From the NCBI GenBank assembly GCA_005765155.1, contig VCCP01000006.1:508501-572500 (forward strand): a stretch of DNA of 64,000 nt, written 5' to 3'. The notes under the pieces were generated by a model that was given only the letters and a program-made list of their open reading frames with translations, did not search any database and was not told where the DNA came from. The position numbers and the translations under genes were made by a program. Source of the DNA: Zelopaecilomyces penicillatus. Taxonomy: Eukaryota; Ascomycota; Sordariomycetes; Hypocreales; Pseudodiploosporaceae. This document shows, in pieces, positions 33,928 to 44,837 of this stretch; within the stretch, counting starts at the first letter, position 1, and the number at the start of each line of letters is the position of its first letter.

Positions 33928-34992
33928 ATGTCAAGTTCAAACCAGCGCACGCTGGATACATGGTTATCAAATCCAGCACCAGAAACCACAGCAGCACAAC
34001 CAGCATCATCATCACCATCAGCATCAGCTCCATCAGCGCCTCGCTCGCGGAATAATAACCGCTCCAACGATACTTGGACAGCCGCAGGAACCATGGCAGA
34101 TTCATCTTCTAGACGCCCAAACAACCACTCGCGCCAGCGATCAGATCTCGCCGCCATTGCTACAGAAACTAAAACCGTTCTCCCAGATATCTTAAAACAC
34201 CTACCCAACATCACAGCCGCCAAATCAGAATGCCATTATGTCGACCGACTACCTCCCCTCAAAGCCGCAGACTGCCCTCGGAGAACACCCTCAGGTACAG
34301 CTACCATCCGCATCATCAACGATGATACCATCAATGTAGCGATTTCCCTTGCCGCTGGAAAGGGACCCGAGTCTGGCCGCGTCGCTGTCTTGAATATGGC
34401 TAGTAATGTAAGCCCCGGTGGAGGATGGATTAGAGGAGCTCTAGCACAAGAAGAAGCGCTCTGCTATCGAAGCTCGCTCTACCTATCTCTTCATCGCCGA
34501 TACTACCCCTGGAAACAAAGCCAGGGCCTCTACTCCCCGGACGTCGTCATCATACGATCTGACATGCCTTCCGGTCACACCCTCCTCTATCCAGACATCA
34601 AACCCGCCGACCTCCCCATCATCAGCGTTCTCAGCGTCGCTGCCCTACGTCGGCCTGAAACCCGTGTCTTTGTTGAGACGTTAGCAGATGGCTCAGAGGT
34701 CGAGAGGCTCGTGTATACGAACCCCGTTGCGCGTGAGCTGATGAAGGGCAAGATGAGGCTTTCGTTGCGTATGGCGGCTCATAGGGGCCATGGGCTGTTG
34801 GTGTTGGGGGCGCTGGGGTGTGGTGCGTTTAAGAATCCCAAAGAGGAGGTGGCGGCGTGTTGGTTGGAGGTTTTGCAGGAGGTGGAGTTTCGGGGGGGGT
34901 GGTGGGAGGAGGTTTGGTTTGCGGTGTATGATAGGAGGAATGAGGGGAACTTTGAGGTGTTTGAGAACGTTCTCGGAGGCGTGGAGGTTTAA
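33928..34992 (+). CDS. Microbial-type poly(ADP-ribose) glycohydrolase (DUF2263/TIGR02452)
   Basis: Single exon, 354 aa. The macrodomain-fold PARG catalytic signature is complete: NMASNVSPGGGWIRGALAQEE with the glycine triplet at 164-166 and the QEE with the catalytic glutamates at 174-176; downstream GHGLLVLGALGCGAFKNP is the second phosphate-binding loop of the family. Such enzymes cleave ribose-ribose bonds in poly(ADP-ribose). The first 100 residues are low-complexity (S/P/A/N), beginning with QRTLDTWL (6-13), which resembles a PCNA-interacting (PIP-type) box of Q-x-x-L-x-x-aromatic form. Nuclear role in DNA repair is inference. Codon use is even along the domain, with a G-rich C-terminal third. 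Confidence 0.92.
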   Translation: MSSSNQRTLDTWLSNPAPETTAAQPASSSPSASAPSAPRSRNNNRSNDTWTAAGTMADSSSRRPNNHSRQRSDLAAIATETKTVLPDILKHLPNITAAKSECHYVDRLPPLKAADCPRRTPSGTATIRIINDDTINVAISLAAGKGPESGRVAVLNMASNVSPGGGWIRGALAQEEALCYRSSLYLSLHRRYYPWKQSQGLYSPDVVIIRSDMPSGHTLLYPDIKPADLPIISVLSVAALRRPETRVFVETLADGSEVERLVYTNPVARELMKGKMRLSLRMAAHRGHGLLVLGALGCGAFKNPKEEVAACWLEVLQEVEFRGGWWEEVWFAVYDRRNEGNFEVFENVLGGVEV

Positions 34993-35397
34993 TTCAGAAT
35001 TATTGAGGTTGTGGCCAGTGGATTATGGTATAGAGTACCCCTTGAACAAATGAATGTTTCTACTACTTTGTTTGTTTACGATAATCACATCCCCTGGTAG
35101 CTTTACGCCTTTTTATCTTGACTATGGCCCTGCAAGGATAGGAAGGGCGACTTTACCTTTATTGAGAATTGATTAGGTCATTGAATATGACGGAACGAGC
35201 ATCTCAACAATGTCGATGATACACATGAGAGAGGTGACTGGTAAAAGAAAATGTCAATTCTTATCTATCAGACGCCATCAAAAGTTAGATCATTCTTGAA
35301 CGCTATCATATAATCACACAGATCAAAGACCATTCGTCTATTTGCTTTAACTCAAAACAGAAAAATACACCAAGCTCCGAAGCAAAAAGACCTACAC
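34993..35397. other. Spacer between convergent genes
   Basis: 3' UTRs of the PARG and the Clr5-WD40 genes. A/T-rich, no gene. Confidence 0.55.
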
Positions 35398-38300
35398 CTA
35401 GCAAATATCTCTAAATCTCAACACCACAAACCTTCCTGCTGCATATGTCATTACCAGAGTTGACCCCATAAAACTAGTGATTGACTTTGCCTGTCTATAC
35501 TCTAATGGCAGGCGTAACAGGCGATCTCCTCTGTACATCACCCATCCTTCAAACGTGTTCAACCAGTAGCCATGGAAACAGGATTTAAGCGGTATAACGG
35601 ATAGATTCGGCAGTCCTGGCAGAAAAACACTTCCAATGCTGGTGTGTAAGAGCTGATCAGTTGCATCGAATGAGAGGCTGGACCCATCGAACACGATGGA
35701 GAGAAAATGTAGACACTGCCCAGCCTCTACATCCCAGATCTTGATGCAAGTTTCCGAGGCTGCAGCAATGAGGAGGGAATTAGAAGAAAAAGACTGAGAT
35801 AGGATTTTGGGGCCGTGTCCGGCAAGTGTTCGCAAACACCGCTCAAATGGTCGTTCATAGATTCCGATAGAATCCTGGTGAGAGACTGCCATAATACGCG
35901 CATTGGGAGCAACGTTAATCTTGTCACTAATGATACCATCGATATAAAATTCATTGTGGACAGGTTTTCCTTTTAAAAAGTCAGAAACCTCAATGATATG
36001 GGCACGGCGGTCTTTGACAAAAGTCAAAGTCAAAGCATAGGAGTTGTGTGCTAGAACAAGTTGGCATAATCCTAGAGCTGAACTGGCATAACTGCCGAGA
36101 TTTCGAATAATCTTTTGTTCATAAACATCCCATACCAATAGATCGATGTTCATGCCCCAGTATGCGAGAAATCGAGAGTCATGGGAGAATGCAAAGCAGA
36201 GAATTCTCGGAGATATGTTGTGGTGAGGCAATTCTAGGCAATGGCCATCAGCCATACGACATATGCTTGACTTATAGCCGTGACTCGTAAAGTGTGTTGC
36301 ATCCGGCGATATCACAGCCTGGCATACCACACCTCCAATCGCCGAGAAAATTGGGGGCTCATTACACATTGGATAGGGCTTCTCGACATGACTCATGGCA
36401 TCAGCGTCCTCCTTCGTCATCTGATATATCCAATCGTGCCATAACTCTGCGGAGCCCGTACCGGCCTGCTCGTATCTGTCAACCCCTAACCTTGTTTGGG
36501 AGTCCCAAATTCGTACACCTTTCATGAAGGCAGAAGCGAGAAACCGTGAATCGGAAGAAAAGCTAGTACAGGATCCTCCGAACGTGCACAGAGCCTGAGC
36601 CGTTGTTGCGTCCCAGATGCAAGTATCACGGTGAGGACACGAGGAAAGAAGAAGCTGTGAATCATGCGAAAAGGAAATGGTGGAATAGTTTCTTTTTGTT
36701 GGTATGGATAACGAGTATTCATTTGTTGTCATGTCCCAAATCCTTATTTCTTTCATGTCCTTCTCACCCAATAAATCGCCACGAGCAAAGAAAGCGATTC
36801 GGTTGGAATCATGTGAGATAGCTACGCCTTGGAAGGCGTAATTGGCTTCTTCGATAGTATGGAGACAAACTCCAGTTGTAGTATCCCAAAGCTTGATCTC
36901 ATCAGCGCACGATGCAAGAAGCCGGGAGTTGCTTGAGACGGCAATTGCATTGGGCTTGGTTAGATGGCCCACAAGCCTCCGTATACACTCGCCAGTCACA
37001 GGATTCCATAGAGTGACGGCTTCATCGCCAAAATCATGGGAAATAGACGCAATAAAGCTCGAGTCGCCTGCAAAGGCGATTGCAAAGGCTGAACTGCCAT
37101 GCGTCATACCCAGCTGGAGACGTTCCCAAGTCTTCGTATTCCATGTAGTAATGCCACAATCACGGCCCACAACAGCAAGAAGTTCAGAGTTGTGAGAGAA
37201 CTCGAGTGAAAATCCCGTGAAAAGGCATTTGAGAATCTGCAAACAGATACCCATAGCGGTGCTCCAAATCCTGACAGTGTTGTCATAGGACGCAGATGCG
37301 ATGAGAGTTGAGTCGTGGGAATATGCAATCGCTGTGATACTATTGGAATGGCCCTCCAATCGCTTACTCCAAGAAGTCCATTGCGTACTCAGACCGGAAA
37401 CCTTTGGTAAGGGAGTAAAGGTTTTATTTGCAAAAGTCTGCTTTATAATGCTTTTGTCGGGAGAAAAGGGTAACGCCGAATAGTAAATTTGCAACGGCCA
37501 TGTATTCATCGTCACAAAATGTTGGTGAATAAATTGTTTGGCATCACACAGGAAATCCGACACTGTATCACTGTGACCAGTCTACCGAGATTGGTTAACA
37601 GGTGAATTTTTCAACGTAGATTATATGAATTCAAGACTTACTGCAAGGATAGATAAAGCGGTGTTCATGACCTGTGAACCCTTGTACAGTTCTCCAACGA
37701 GGCTCAACACCTCAAGCCAATGGAGAAAAGAGCGTTGCAGGAAAAGATGAACATGATCGTCATCTTTGATCATTTCTCCCCCTTGCTTCAAATGATCTGC
37801 CCAATGGAGACAAGCATATTTCAGACTTTCTGAAATGTATGTGCTTTTAATCCATGTGTCTACTTCGTCACCAGCCATACCGGGGCTAGCTAGCTTGCAA
37901 ATATTTTCCTGGAGATGAATTGACATGGTTCGGAGACAGTGAACTGCACGTTGCCGGTGATGTTCGATGGAATTCGATTGACTCTCATTGGCGATGTTTT
38001 CAAACCCCTCCACGGGGAATGATGGGGGAAGTATCGCATTAAAACCATCAAGGTAGTAATGCATCTCACCCAATGCGTCGGTCCAGGTTTTGGGCTCTTC
38101 TGGTGGTATATTGGGTATTTTTTCAATTGACAACTCGGAAACAGGTTCCTCAATGGATGTTGCGGCTGTAAGTGTTTCTCCCGACTCAATTTCTCTCCAG
38201 TTTTCTACTAAAAGCCCACTGCCCATCAAAAAAGATGCCCAGCCGTCATCTGTGTTTGGCGAACCGAGCGGGTAATTGTAAAAGGGATACTGTGAGGCTT

Positions 38301-39194
38301 GGCTAAGCTCTGAAAGATCTCCAGCCATTCCATCAGTGTTGTTTGAAGTTTGAGTACCACTATCATCTGACGTGATTTGGCTCGAAAGTAGATGCCCTTG
38401 TAATACATCTTCTCCAATTGTGTCAGAAGAAGTACTTGACCGTTGGATGCTCGGGGATGGGGTGCCTCGTGCCGTCCAGCAGTCAAAGAATTCACGGTCG
38501 GGGGTGGCTTTGGGGTTTCCATAGTTAGCCATGGCTGAGCATTTTAAGCAAAGGAATATCTTGAGGGGGTTCACTTACTAGCTCCAGATTCAGGAGCATA
38601 CAGGTCATCATCTGTGATGCCTTCTCTTTTCATGAATCGATCAATCTTTTCCTGAGGAACATGGCGGCCACGGAGCACAAAATGCAGGTCTTTTTTCTCT
38701 GGTTGTACGAGTCTTCTGTGCTGTTGCTTCCTCACGATAGCCTTCATCTCCGCATTCTTAATATTCTTTACAGCTCCCCACTTCTCAAGTCTTGACTTGA
38801 GCTGCCTTTCACTGATCAAAGCCGTTAATCACGATGAGTTCACATAGCCGAAGTTTCATGTAAATGAAAGCAGGAGATTTACATACGTAGCTTTGAAGCC
38901 GAAACGAGTCCTAATGTCAACAGCGACCTCTGGCACAGTCCTAGTTGCACGGGATTCTAGTATTTTCGGCTTTAGTCGCTCCCACTCGCGCTCTGAAATC
39001 TTGCGTGCCTTGGGCGCTCGAGTTTTGGATGAAAAGGAACAGGAGCTTGAGAATGAGCTGGACGCAGTGAGGGCCGGTAAATTGAGGAGGGAATTGGACG
39101 CAATGCTAGTGCCTTCGTCTCCGCCAGGGCCGGGCATTGCGGGTCCGGAGCGGACTGAACCGGCCACGAGGAAATGTGGGACTAGGAGTGACAT
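35398..39194 (-). CDS. Clr5-domain protein fused to NLR-type post-NACHT linker and WD40 repeats
   Basis: Exons 38887-39194, 38579-38811, 37642-38534 and 35398-37581; introns of 75, 44 and 60 bases; phases 2, 1 and 0 all fit (1205 aa). Residues 66-120 form a Clr5 domain (KISEREWERLKPKILE, FGFKATERQLKSRLEKWG), completed exactly at the first splice junction. A disordered stretch follows (about 180-340). Residues 377-550 match the segment that follows NACHT in fungal NACHT-WD40 NLRs (CLRTMSIHLQENIC, LKYACLHWADHL, FLHWLEVLSLVGEL, DFLCDAKQFI, PLQIYYSALPFSPDKSII). About 12 divergent WD40 repeats (from EGHSNSITAIAYSHDSTLIA, residue 554) fill the rest. No P-loop, Walker B or other NACHT motif exists. 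Clr5 is associated with heterochromatin silencing in fission yeast; function here is unknown. Confidence 0.82.
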
Positions 39195-40383
39195 TGGGGT
39201 AAGCTATGGCGGTACTGCACGCAACGATGATGATGATACTGACAGGATCTATTCAGGAGAAACGTGGGAAATCAGCTGGGGTTTAAATACCGCCCAAGAG
39301 ACGTTTGATGGCTGTGTCGGTACTTCCTTCCGTGATCAGGGCTGCAGGAGTCAGGTCCAGTTGCCGTTGCCGTTGCTGAGCGCCATACATAACCTGGGAG
39401 CATGACCAGAACTTGCAAATCTGCAAAAAGACAATTTGTGCTGTGGAAAGGCTTCATGATGGACATTTTCGGTCGCGCAAAAAGACAAAAGACAAAAAGA
39501 CAAAAAAGTAAAGGAGGTTGCTGCGGCTGGAGGCGGAGTCAACCCCAAGCAGCCAAGGCGTGCAGGGTTGGTCTATTGGTCCGCAAAAGGACAATCCTTC
39601 GGTGAGGCCAACACTCTGTGGCTTCGTAGGCAAAAAGACCATCCGCCGCATTAAAACTAAACTCTGGACTTTGGCAAAAGGACAATCGCACGCAAAAAGC
39701 CCCAAACTGATGCCCTGGTGTAGAATCTGTCTGTGCTGGGAGACCCACAGGCGTCCGAAAACTGAAACAGAGGTTAATAAGTTGCCTTCTTTTGGACGTT
39801 GCGAGTTGCACCGACAACCAGCGGAACCGCCGACTCTTCAGTAATACCTGCTGACCACCTTGTTGGCCCCTGAGTCGGCCTTGCGTAATGCTTGTGTCTT
39901 TTTGATCGGTCGCAAAAGGACAATCTTCGGTCATTTGTTCAGTGTACGGTAGGCACTTGGAATTACCAGCAGGACCGTAGGCAAAAGAACAACCCCAAAT
40001 TGTACTTTTGATGCTTCTGGGCCTTTTGAATCGTCGGAGACTTCTGGACACGCACATCTGTGTGATGGAATAGCGAGCATGGAGGTGTAGCCAACCCATA
40101 CATTGTTTACGCCCCACTGAGAGACACAACCTGACTGGGGGTTTGCACTCGGGTTGACTGTTTTGAAGGCGTCCATGACAGCAAAAGGCTAATTTCACCA
40201 GATGTAGAGCGAGGAATAGTCTTTTTGGAACGCTGTCGCGATGGTAGTAGACTAGTCCTCTGACAAGTATAAATGAACATGGCCACCAGGTTATGTTGTG
40301 CCATACCAAACACAATTCCTTCTCATCTTCAGTCTATCTACTCATACTGATTAACCCACTTTACTACATTCACAATATTCGCC
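39195..40383. other. Upstream region of the Clr5-WD40 gene, with short dispersed repeats
   Basis: Non-coding between divergent starts at 39194 and 40384. The long minus-strand ORF (39539-40315) has no domain and its open state comes from the repeat-rich composition. Confidence 0.5.
39423..40196 (+). repeat. Cluster of about nine GCAAAAGGACAATC-like short repeats
   Basis: Copies of GCAAAAGGACAATC or close variants start at about 39423, 39477, 39583, 39630, 39674, 39692 (partial), 39912, 39981 and 40181, all on the same strand. Three are exact (39583, 39674, 39912). Spacing is irregular (18 to 220 bases), and copies are often preceded by GGTC or GTAG. They fall in different reading frames, so this is not a protein repeat. 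I do not recognise the motif. Confidence 0.75.
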
Positions 40384-40681
40384 ATGGCAAGCCCTTCGAA
40401 TTCGTCCCTCTTTGTCGAGTCTATGAGCGAGGTTGGCAGAAACGATGCCACGACTTCCACCACCAAAGATGCTTCTCCAGTTCAGTGAGTGACGATGGAC
40501 CCAATACTTTCAACAGCAAACTGAAGAAACAAGACAGCTAATGCTTTGAATTGGATTGGATAGAAAGACAACTGGCCAAGCCCTTCAAATACCGTCTGGC
40601 TTGGTATCCATGCTGGATAGATACGTCTACGAGACTCGAGACAGAGAACTTCCTGTGACGGAGAGACTTTTCCAGAAGTAA
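40384..40681 (+). CDS. Small 72-residue protein of unknown function
   Basis: Exons 40384-40484 and 40564-40681; donor GTGAGT, branch-like GCTAAT, acceptor TAG, phase 2. The product begins MASPSNSSLFVESMSE and ends RDRELPVTERLFQK, soluble and S/T-rich at the N-terminus, charged and helical at the C-terminus (GLVSMLDRYVYETRDRE). Neither exon alone makes a long ORF, so gene finders could miss it. Codon use in exon 2 is protein-like, and the intron is a good match for this genome. No family recognised; no signal peptide or membrane segment. Confidence 0.55.
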
Positions 40682-42678
40682 ACAGAAGACGGGTAGTTTG
40701 AGCACAACGCCTAGGGAAGCCAAAACACTGTCAATGTTGGAGTTGATTGGCCATATACTCCTGTCGGTTACCTCGGATGATGATTGGCGCGATCATCACT
40801 CTACAGACAAGGGAGGGTCTGGTATGTTTTGGGTTGTAGGGTTAAATAAATAGGCAAATAGACGAGCGTATAATACACAGTGAATTACCATGACTCTCTA
40901 AACTCCATCCCGCATCTCATGTTGCTAACATGCCGACAAGCCACAAGACTATCCATAAGCCTATCCCAGTAAAAAAGGAGAGCTTCATAAGTCTCCCAGG
41001 ACCGACTTCGATGAATTAGAGTTTAAAGTAGTAAACAGTAGGGTGCTCTTTTGCGTAACGCCAATATTTTTGTGCCTGCAGGTACGATTGCCATGCATCT
41101 ACCCGGGTATGCCGACGGTGATGTCACAAGGCTGCGGATAGCCTGGGCATGTTCAAATGGGCTTTAACAATGCCTCATGTAAGCCATAGAGAACTTGAAA
41201 GAACAAGACAAGAATATTCACGAGATGACTTTTAAATGAAAGCATAAATAATTTTGCAGTTAGTAAAAAGAACCCCTTCTGTTCACTACTGCTTGTGATT
41301 GCTGCCCACTCTCGTAATTCCATGGCCGCTACTTATCATTGGTGTAGACTGTACTTATTATTAGCCAAGTAGTATCATTTTCTCGCTTTATTATTGTTAT
41401 ATAGAGATTCTATGTCGCAGAATAAGTTACAATTTCTAGCTATGCCGAAAGGCCATCCCAATTTACACGGCTCCGTTGTGCTGTCTTACCGGGGTGGCGC
41501 CGGCCCCATCCGGAGATCCGCTCCGGACTACCCTTAGATGACCGACTTGTCCGATGAGCGTTCCACATGAAGTGGTTGCACTTTGAGAAAGCGTAGGGCT
41601 TACTCGGTGGATCCATGAACTGGAATAAAGATTAAATCCCAATTTTTACTCATTTATAAAACACTTTGTTGGACACCCACTCACCTGTCTTGCCCATTCG
41701 TAGCGTCTCATGAAGCTTCAACATGCATCATCAAATCCATTGAACCTACTCAGCATCGATGTTGAAGGTAAACCGGTGTATCATATTGTTATTGTTAAAA
41801 GTTTCACATCAAGCATTTTGTCCACCCCATACAATGCATTATGATGCACCCCAGAGTCTCAAAGTTGAGCGAGACATCCCCCCAAATCCCGCCACGCTAC
41901 CTAATTTGGCTTCTGGCATGTTGCCCCCACACAATGGCGTTTAGACCCGATGTCGTGATTCGCGCCACGTTGAACACAATTTTTCTTTTGTACAGGACGC
42001 AATACCTGCATGAGGTCCTGTTCCATGAAAAACCGTTCCAATTGGTTCAAGCTTAGGAAATACCTAGTTAATGTTTTTGCCATGTTTTCAATGCGTACGG
42101 TATGAACTGTTCCAAACACCACTGTTATAAAGGCATATCAAACTATTGGATCATAAAAAAAAACCCTTCATTGTTCTATGAGATTTAGCTTCCCACGCAC
42201 GAACCCACACTAAGAAAAAAAGCTTAGACACCTGTGCCACGGCAAGTTCCTAGACAAGAGGAAATGTAAGATTAGATAGTACGATGGGATTGTCAGGTTG
42301 CGCGATCAGCAAAAATCCTGGGAACAAAAACAGCCCCCAACGGCATAGTTCGCCGCCTTTCTTGCCATGCAGGATGCGGGTCTTGTACAGAAAACTAGCA
42401 CCTTGGCTATACATAAGCAAATCTCTGATGTTGCATCATCGCCGTGGCTGAACGGCAATCAATATTTGTGCTTCACATGGCATATTGCTGTCCTCTCTCG
42501 CACACATATATCTCTTGGCCGTTGTGCCTGTGACCACTACCTTTGACTCCTGCTCACCGAACCTTCTTTCCTTTTCACACCTCTACAGCTTTTTCTTTTT
42601 ACAAAATTACTGGCTTTACCATCTCACTATCATACTTAATATATTTAAACAACAAAAGGGAAGGGAAACAAAGACACC
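40682..42678. other. 2-kb gene-free, A/T-richer region before the permease
   Basis: Only short ORFs. A G/C-rich island at about 41485-41560 (GGCGCCGGCC, CCGGAGATCCGCTCCGG) stands out from the A/T-rich background. No reverse transcriptase, transposase or clear terminal repeats seen. The last 200 bases are pyrimidine-rich and probably the permease promoter and 5' UTR. Confidence 0.5.
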
Positions 42679-44559
42679 ATGTTCAGCAATGACAAGACGC
42701 CCAGTCTCGCCAACGAGTTGCTCCCGGGCAACAGCTCGACCGACGACGGCGGTCTGGGAAGAACCGTCGAGCCCGCGGACATTCTCGACAACAGCGCCAT
42801 AGACCCGGACTCGGGCGTCAAGCGCGGACTCAAAAACCGGCATTTGTCCATGATGGCGCTGGCCGGCATCATCGGGCCGGGACTTCTTGTCGGTGCGGGT
42901 GGCGCGTTGAACAGCGGCGGGCCGGCGTCGCTTTTGATCGGCTTCGGTGTGATTGGTATGTTTATTCCTACTCTGAAAGTTTTCATAAACGTGGTATAAA
43001 GCTTCAAACCAATTATAGATGGATTAAAAAAAAAGGGGGGACTTTTGCGTAGAATTTATGGCTGACGAGCAACACTACAGGCATCATCGCCTTTTCCATC
43101 ATGCAATCCCTAGGCGAACTAACCACCCTCTTCCCCGGCGGAGGCGCCTTCGTCTCCCTCGCCGAACGCATGGTCGACAAGTCCTTCTCCGTCGCCGTCG
43201 GCTGGAACTACTTCATCATCTGGGCCGCCGTCCTCGCCAACGAGTACAACGTCATGTGCAGCATCCTCACCTACTGGGCGCCCAAAGTCCCTCTCTGGGG
43301 CTTCTTCCTCATCCTCTGGTTCATCTTCTTTGGGTTTCAGATGCTCGGCATCGAGGCCTTTGGCGAAGCCGAGTTCTGGCTCGCCCTCGTCAAAGTCCTG
43401 GGCTTGACGGCGTATTTCTTCTTCTCCATCATTTATGCTGCCGGTGGTCTGGTGGGTCAGGATGAGCCGCTTGGGTTTCGTTATTGGAATGATCCGGGGC
43501 CCTTTAACGGGAATGGATTTCGGGGCGTGGCTGTGGTGTTTGTCTTTTGTTCTACTTTTTATGCTGGCGTTGAATCTGTTGCGGTTGCTGCTACGGAGAC
43601 GAGGAACCCGGGCGTTGCTGTTCCTCAAGCTATTCGACAAGTCTTTTGGCGCATCATCTTTGTCTACATGGGTTCTGCCATCTTCTTTGGCATTACTTGC
43701 CCTGCCAATGCCCCCGAACTTGTCAACGGTGGTGCCAAGGCCCTCAAGAGCCCAATGACTATAGCCATCCAGAATGCGGGCTGGAATGGAGGTCAGTATT
43801 CTTCTTCAACTCTTGCGTCTGTCTAGACATACACCAAATCTTGTTGACCATATTTCGCTGATAATTGTTCTTCATCTTATAGGAGTACATCTCATCAATG
43901 CTTTCATCTTCATCACCTGCCTGTCAGCCATCAACTCGTCCATCTACATTGGATCCCGCACCATATTTTACATGGCACAGTCAGGCAAGGCGCCACGAGT
44001 ACTCGGCTGGGTCAACAAACGTGGCGTCCCAGTCTGGGCCATTCTCCTGACGAATGCAGTCGGCGCCATATCCATGATGAACGTGTCAACTGGCGCCTCC
44101 AAAGCCTATGGCTACATCGTCAATCTCTCTGGCGTAAGCACATTTCTCGTTTGGGGAAGCATCAGCTTCATTCATATTCGCTTCCGCCGCGCATTGGCGG
44201 CACAGAACCGAAGCGTCGCCGAGCTCCCCTTCAAAAGCATGTTCTATCCGTATATCGCATACCTCGGGCTTTTTGCCAACATTTTTCTCGCAATTGTTCA
44301 GGGATGGACGACCCTGTCACCATTTAATGCCGGCAATTTTGTGGATGCCTACATCCTTCTCCCGTTATTTGGTATCATCTATGCAGTCTGTAAGCTCTAC
44401 TGGAGAGGCAGTGACAAGTTTAAGAGAAGTCAGGATATCGATCTTGATAGCGGTAGGAGAACGGATCTGGATAAGCGGGATCTTGTCCCAGAAGAAGGAT
44501 TCACTGAGCAAAGCCAGAAAAAGAAATCGGGCTGGAAGAAGTCCCTGGCTTGGTTGTAA
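42679..44559 (+). CDS. Amino acid permease (yeast AAT/YAT family)
   Basis: Exons 42679-42955, 43081-43791 and 43883-44559 (554 aa), phases 1 and 1. Proton-coupled amino acid uptake at the plasma membrane. After a ~55-residue acidic cytoplasmic N-terminus come twelve hydrophobic segments starting with MMALAGIIGPGLLVGAG, the APC-superfamily first helix with its unwound GIIGPG loop (usually GGxIGTG in YAT members; here II-G-P-G). Conserved SLGELTTLFPGGGAFVSLA and FYAGVESVAVAATETRNP follow. The C-terminus is basic (KKKSGWKKSLAWL). Substrate range cannot be deduced. The first coding exon stops exactly at the helix-2 boundary, common in this family. Confidence 0.92.
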
Positions 44560-44739
44560 GGCTAGGATTTGGTCTATTTAAGGTATAATATGCTGGACAC
44601 ATCTGAGTAATAAATTGGTGATTGCGATATCAATGCGAGAGGCCGTGAATTATTTTTAACAAAAATGTTGTAGCGGAAAGTTCTCTCCCTGGGCGTTATT
44701 GGGAGTGATGTTTCAATGGCAAAAAAAAAAAAAAACACA

Positions 44740-44837
44740 TGGAGGAACGGGGATTTGAACCCCGGACCTTCCGCAGATTTCACAGGAGCAGAACTGCCAA
44801 TGCAAAGCGGATGTGAGAACCCCTACACCATTCCCCC
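44740..44837 (-). tRNA. tRNA-Ala (UGC) with 25-base intron
   Basis: On the minus strand: acceptor stem GGGGGAA pairs with TTCCTCC (one G-T), anticodon stem TCCGC with GCGGA, loop TT-TGC-A, T-arm CGGGG-TTCAAAT-CCCCG, discriminator A. Anticodon TGC lies at 44802-44804 (complement). The intron 44776-44800 sits after base 37. A 15-base A-run at 44721-44735 gives the pol III T-run terminator on the minus strand directly after the gene. Confidence 0.94.

Noticed and set aside
39423..40196. CRISPR-like array
   Set aside because: Irregular spacing, imperfect short repeats, eukaryotic context; not a CRISPR array.
39539..40315. 258-codon minus-strand ORF over the repeat array
   Set aside because: Repeat copies fall in different frames within it and no domain is visible; composition rather than coding explains its length.
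40682..42678. Possible degenerate (RIP-mutated) transposon
   Set aside because: A/T-richer and gene-free, with a small G/C-rich island, but no transposase or reverse-transcriptase remnant and no clear terminal repeats.
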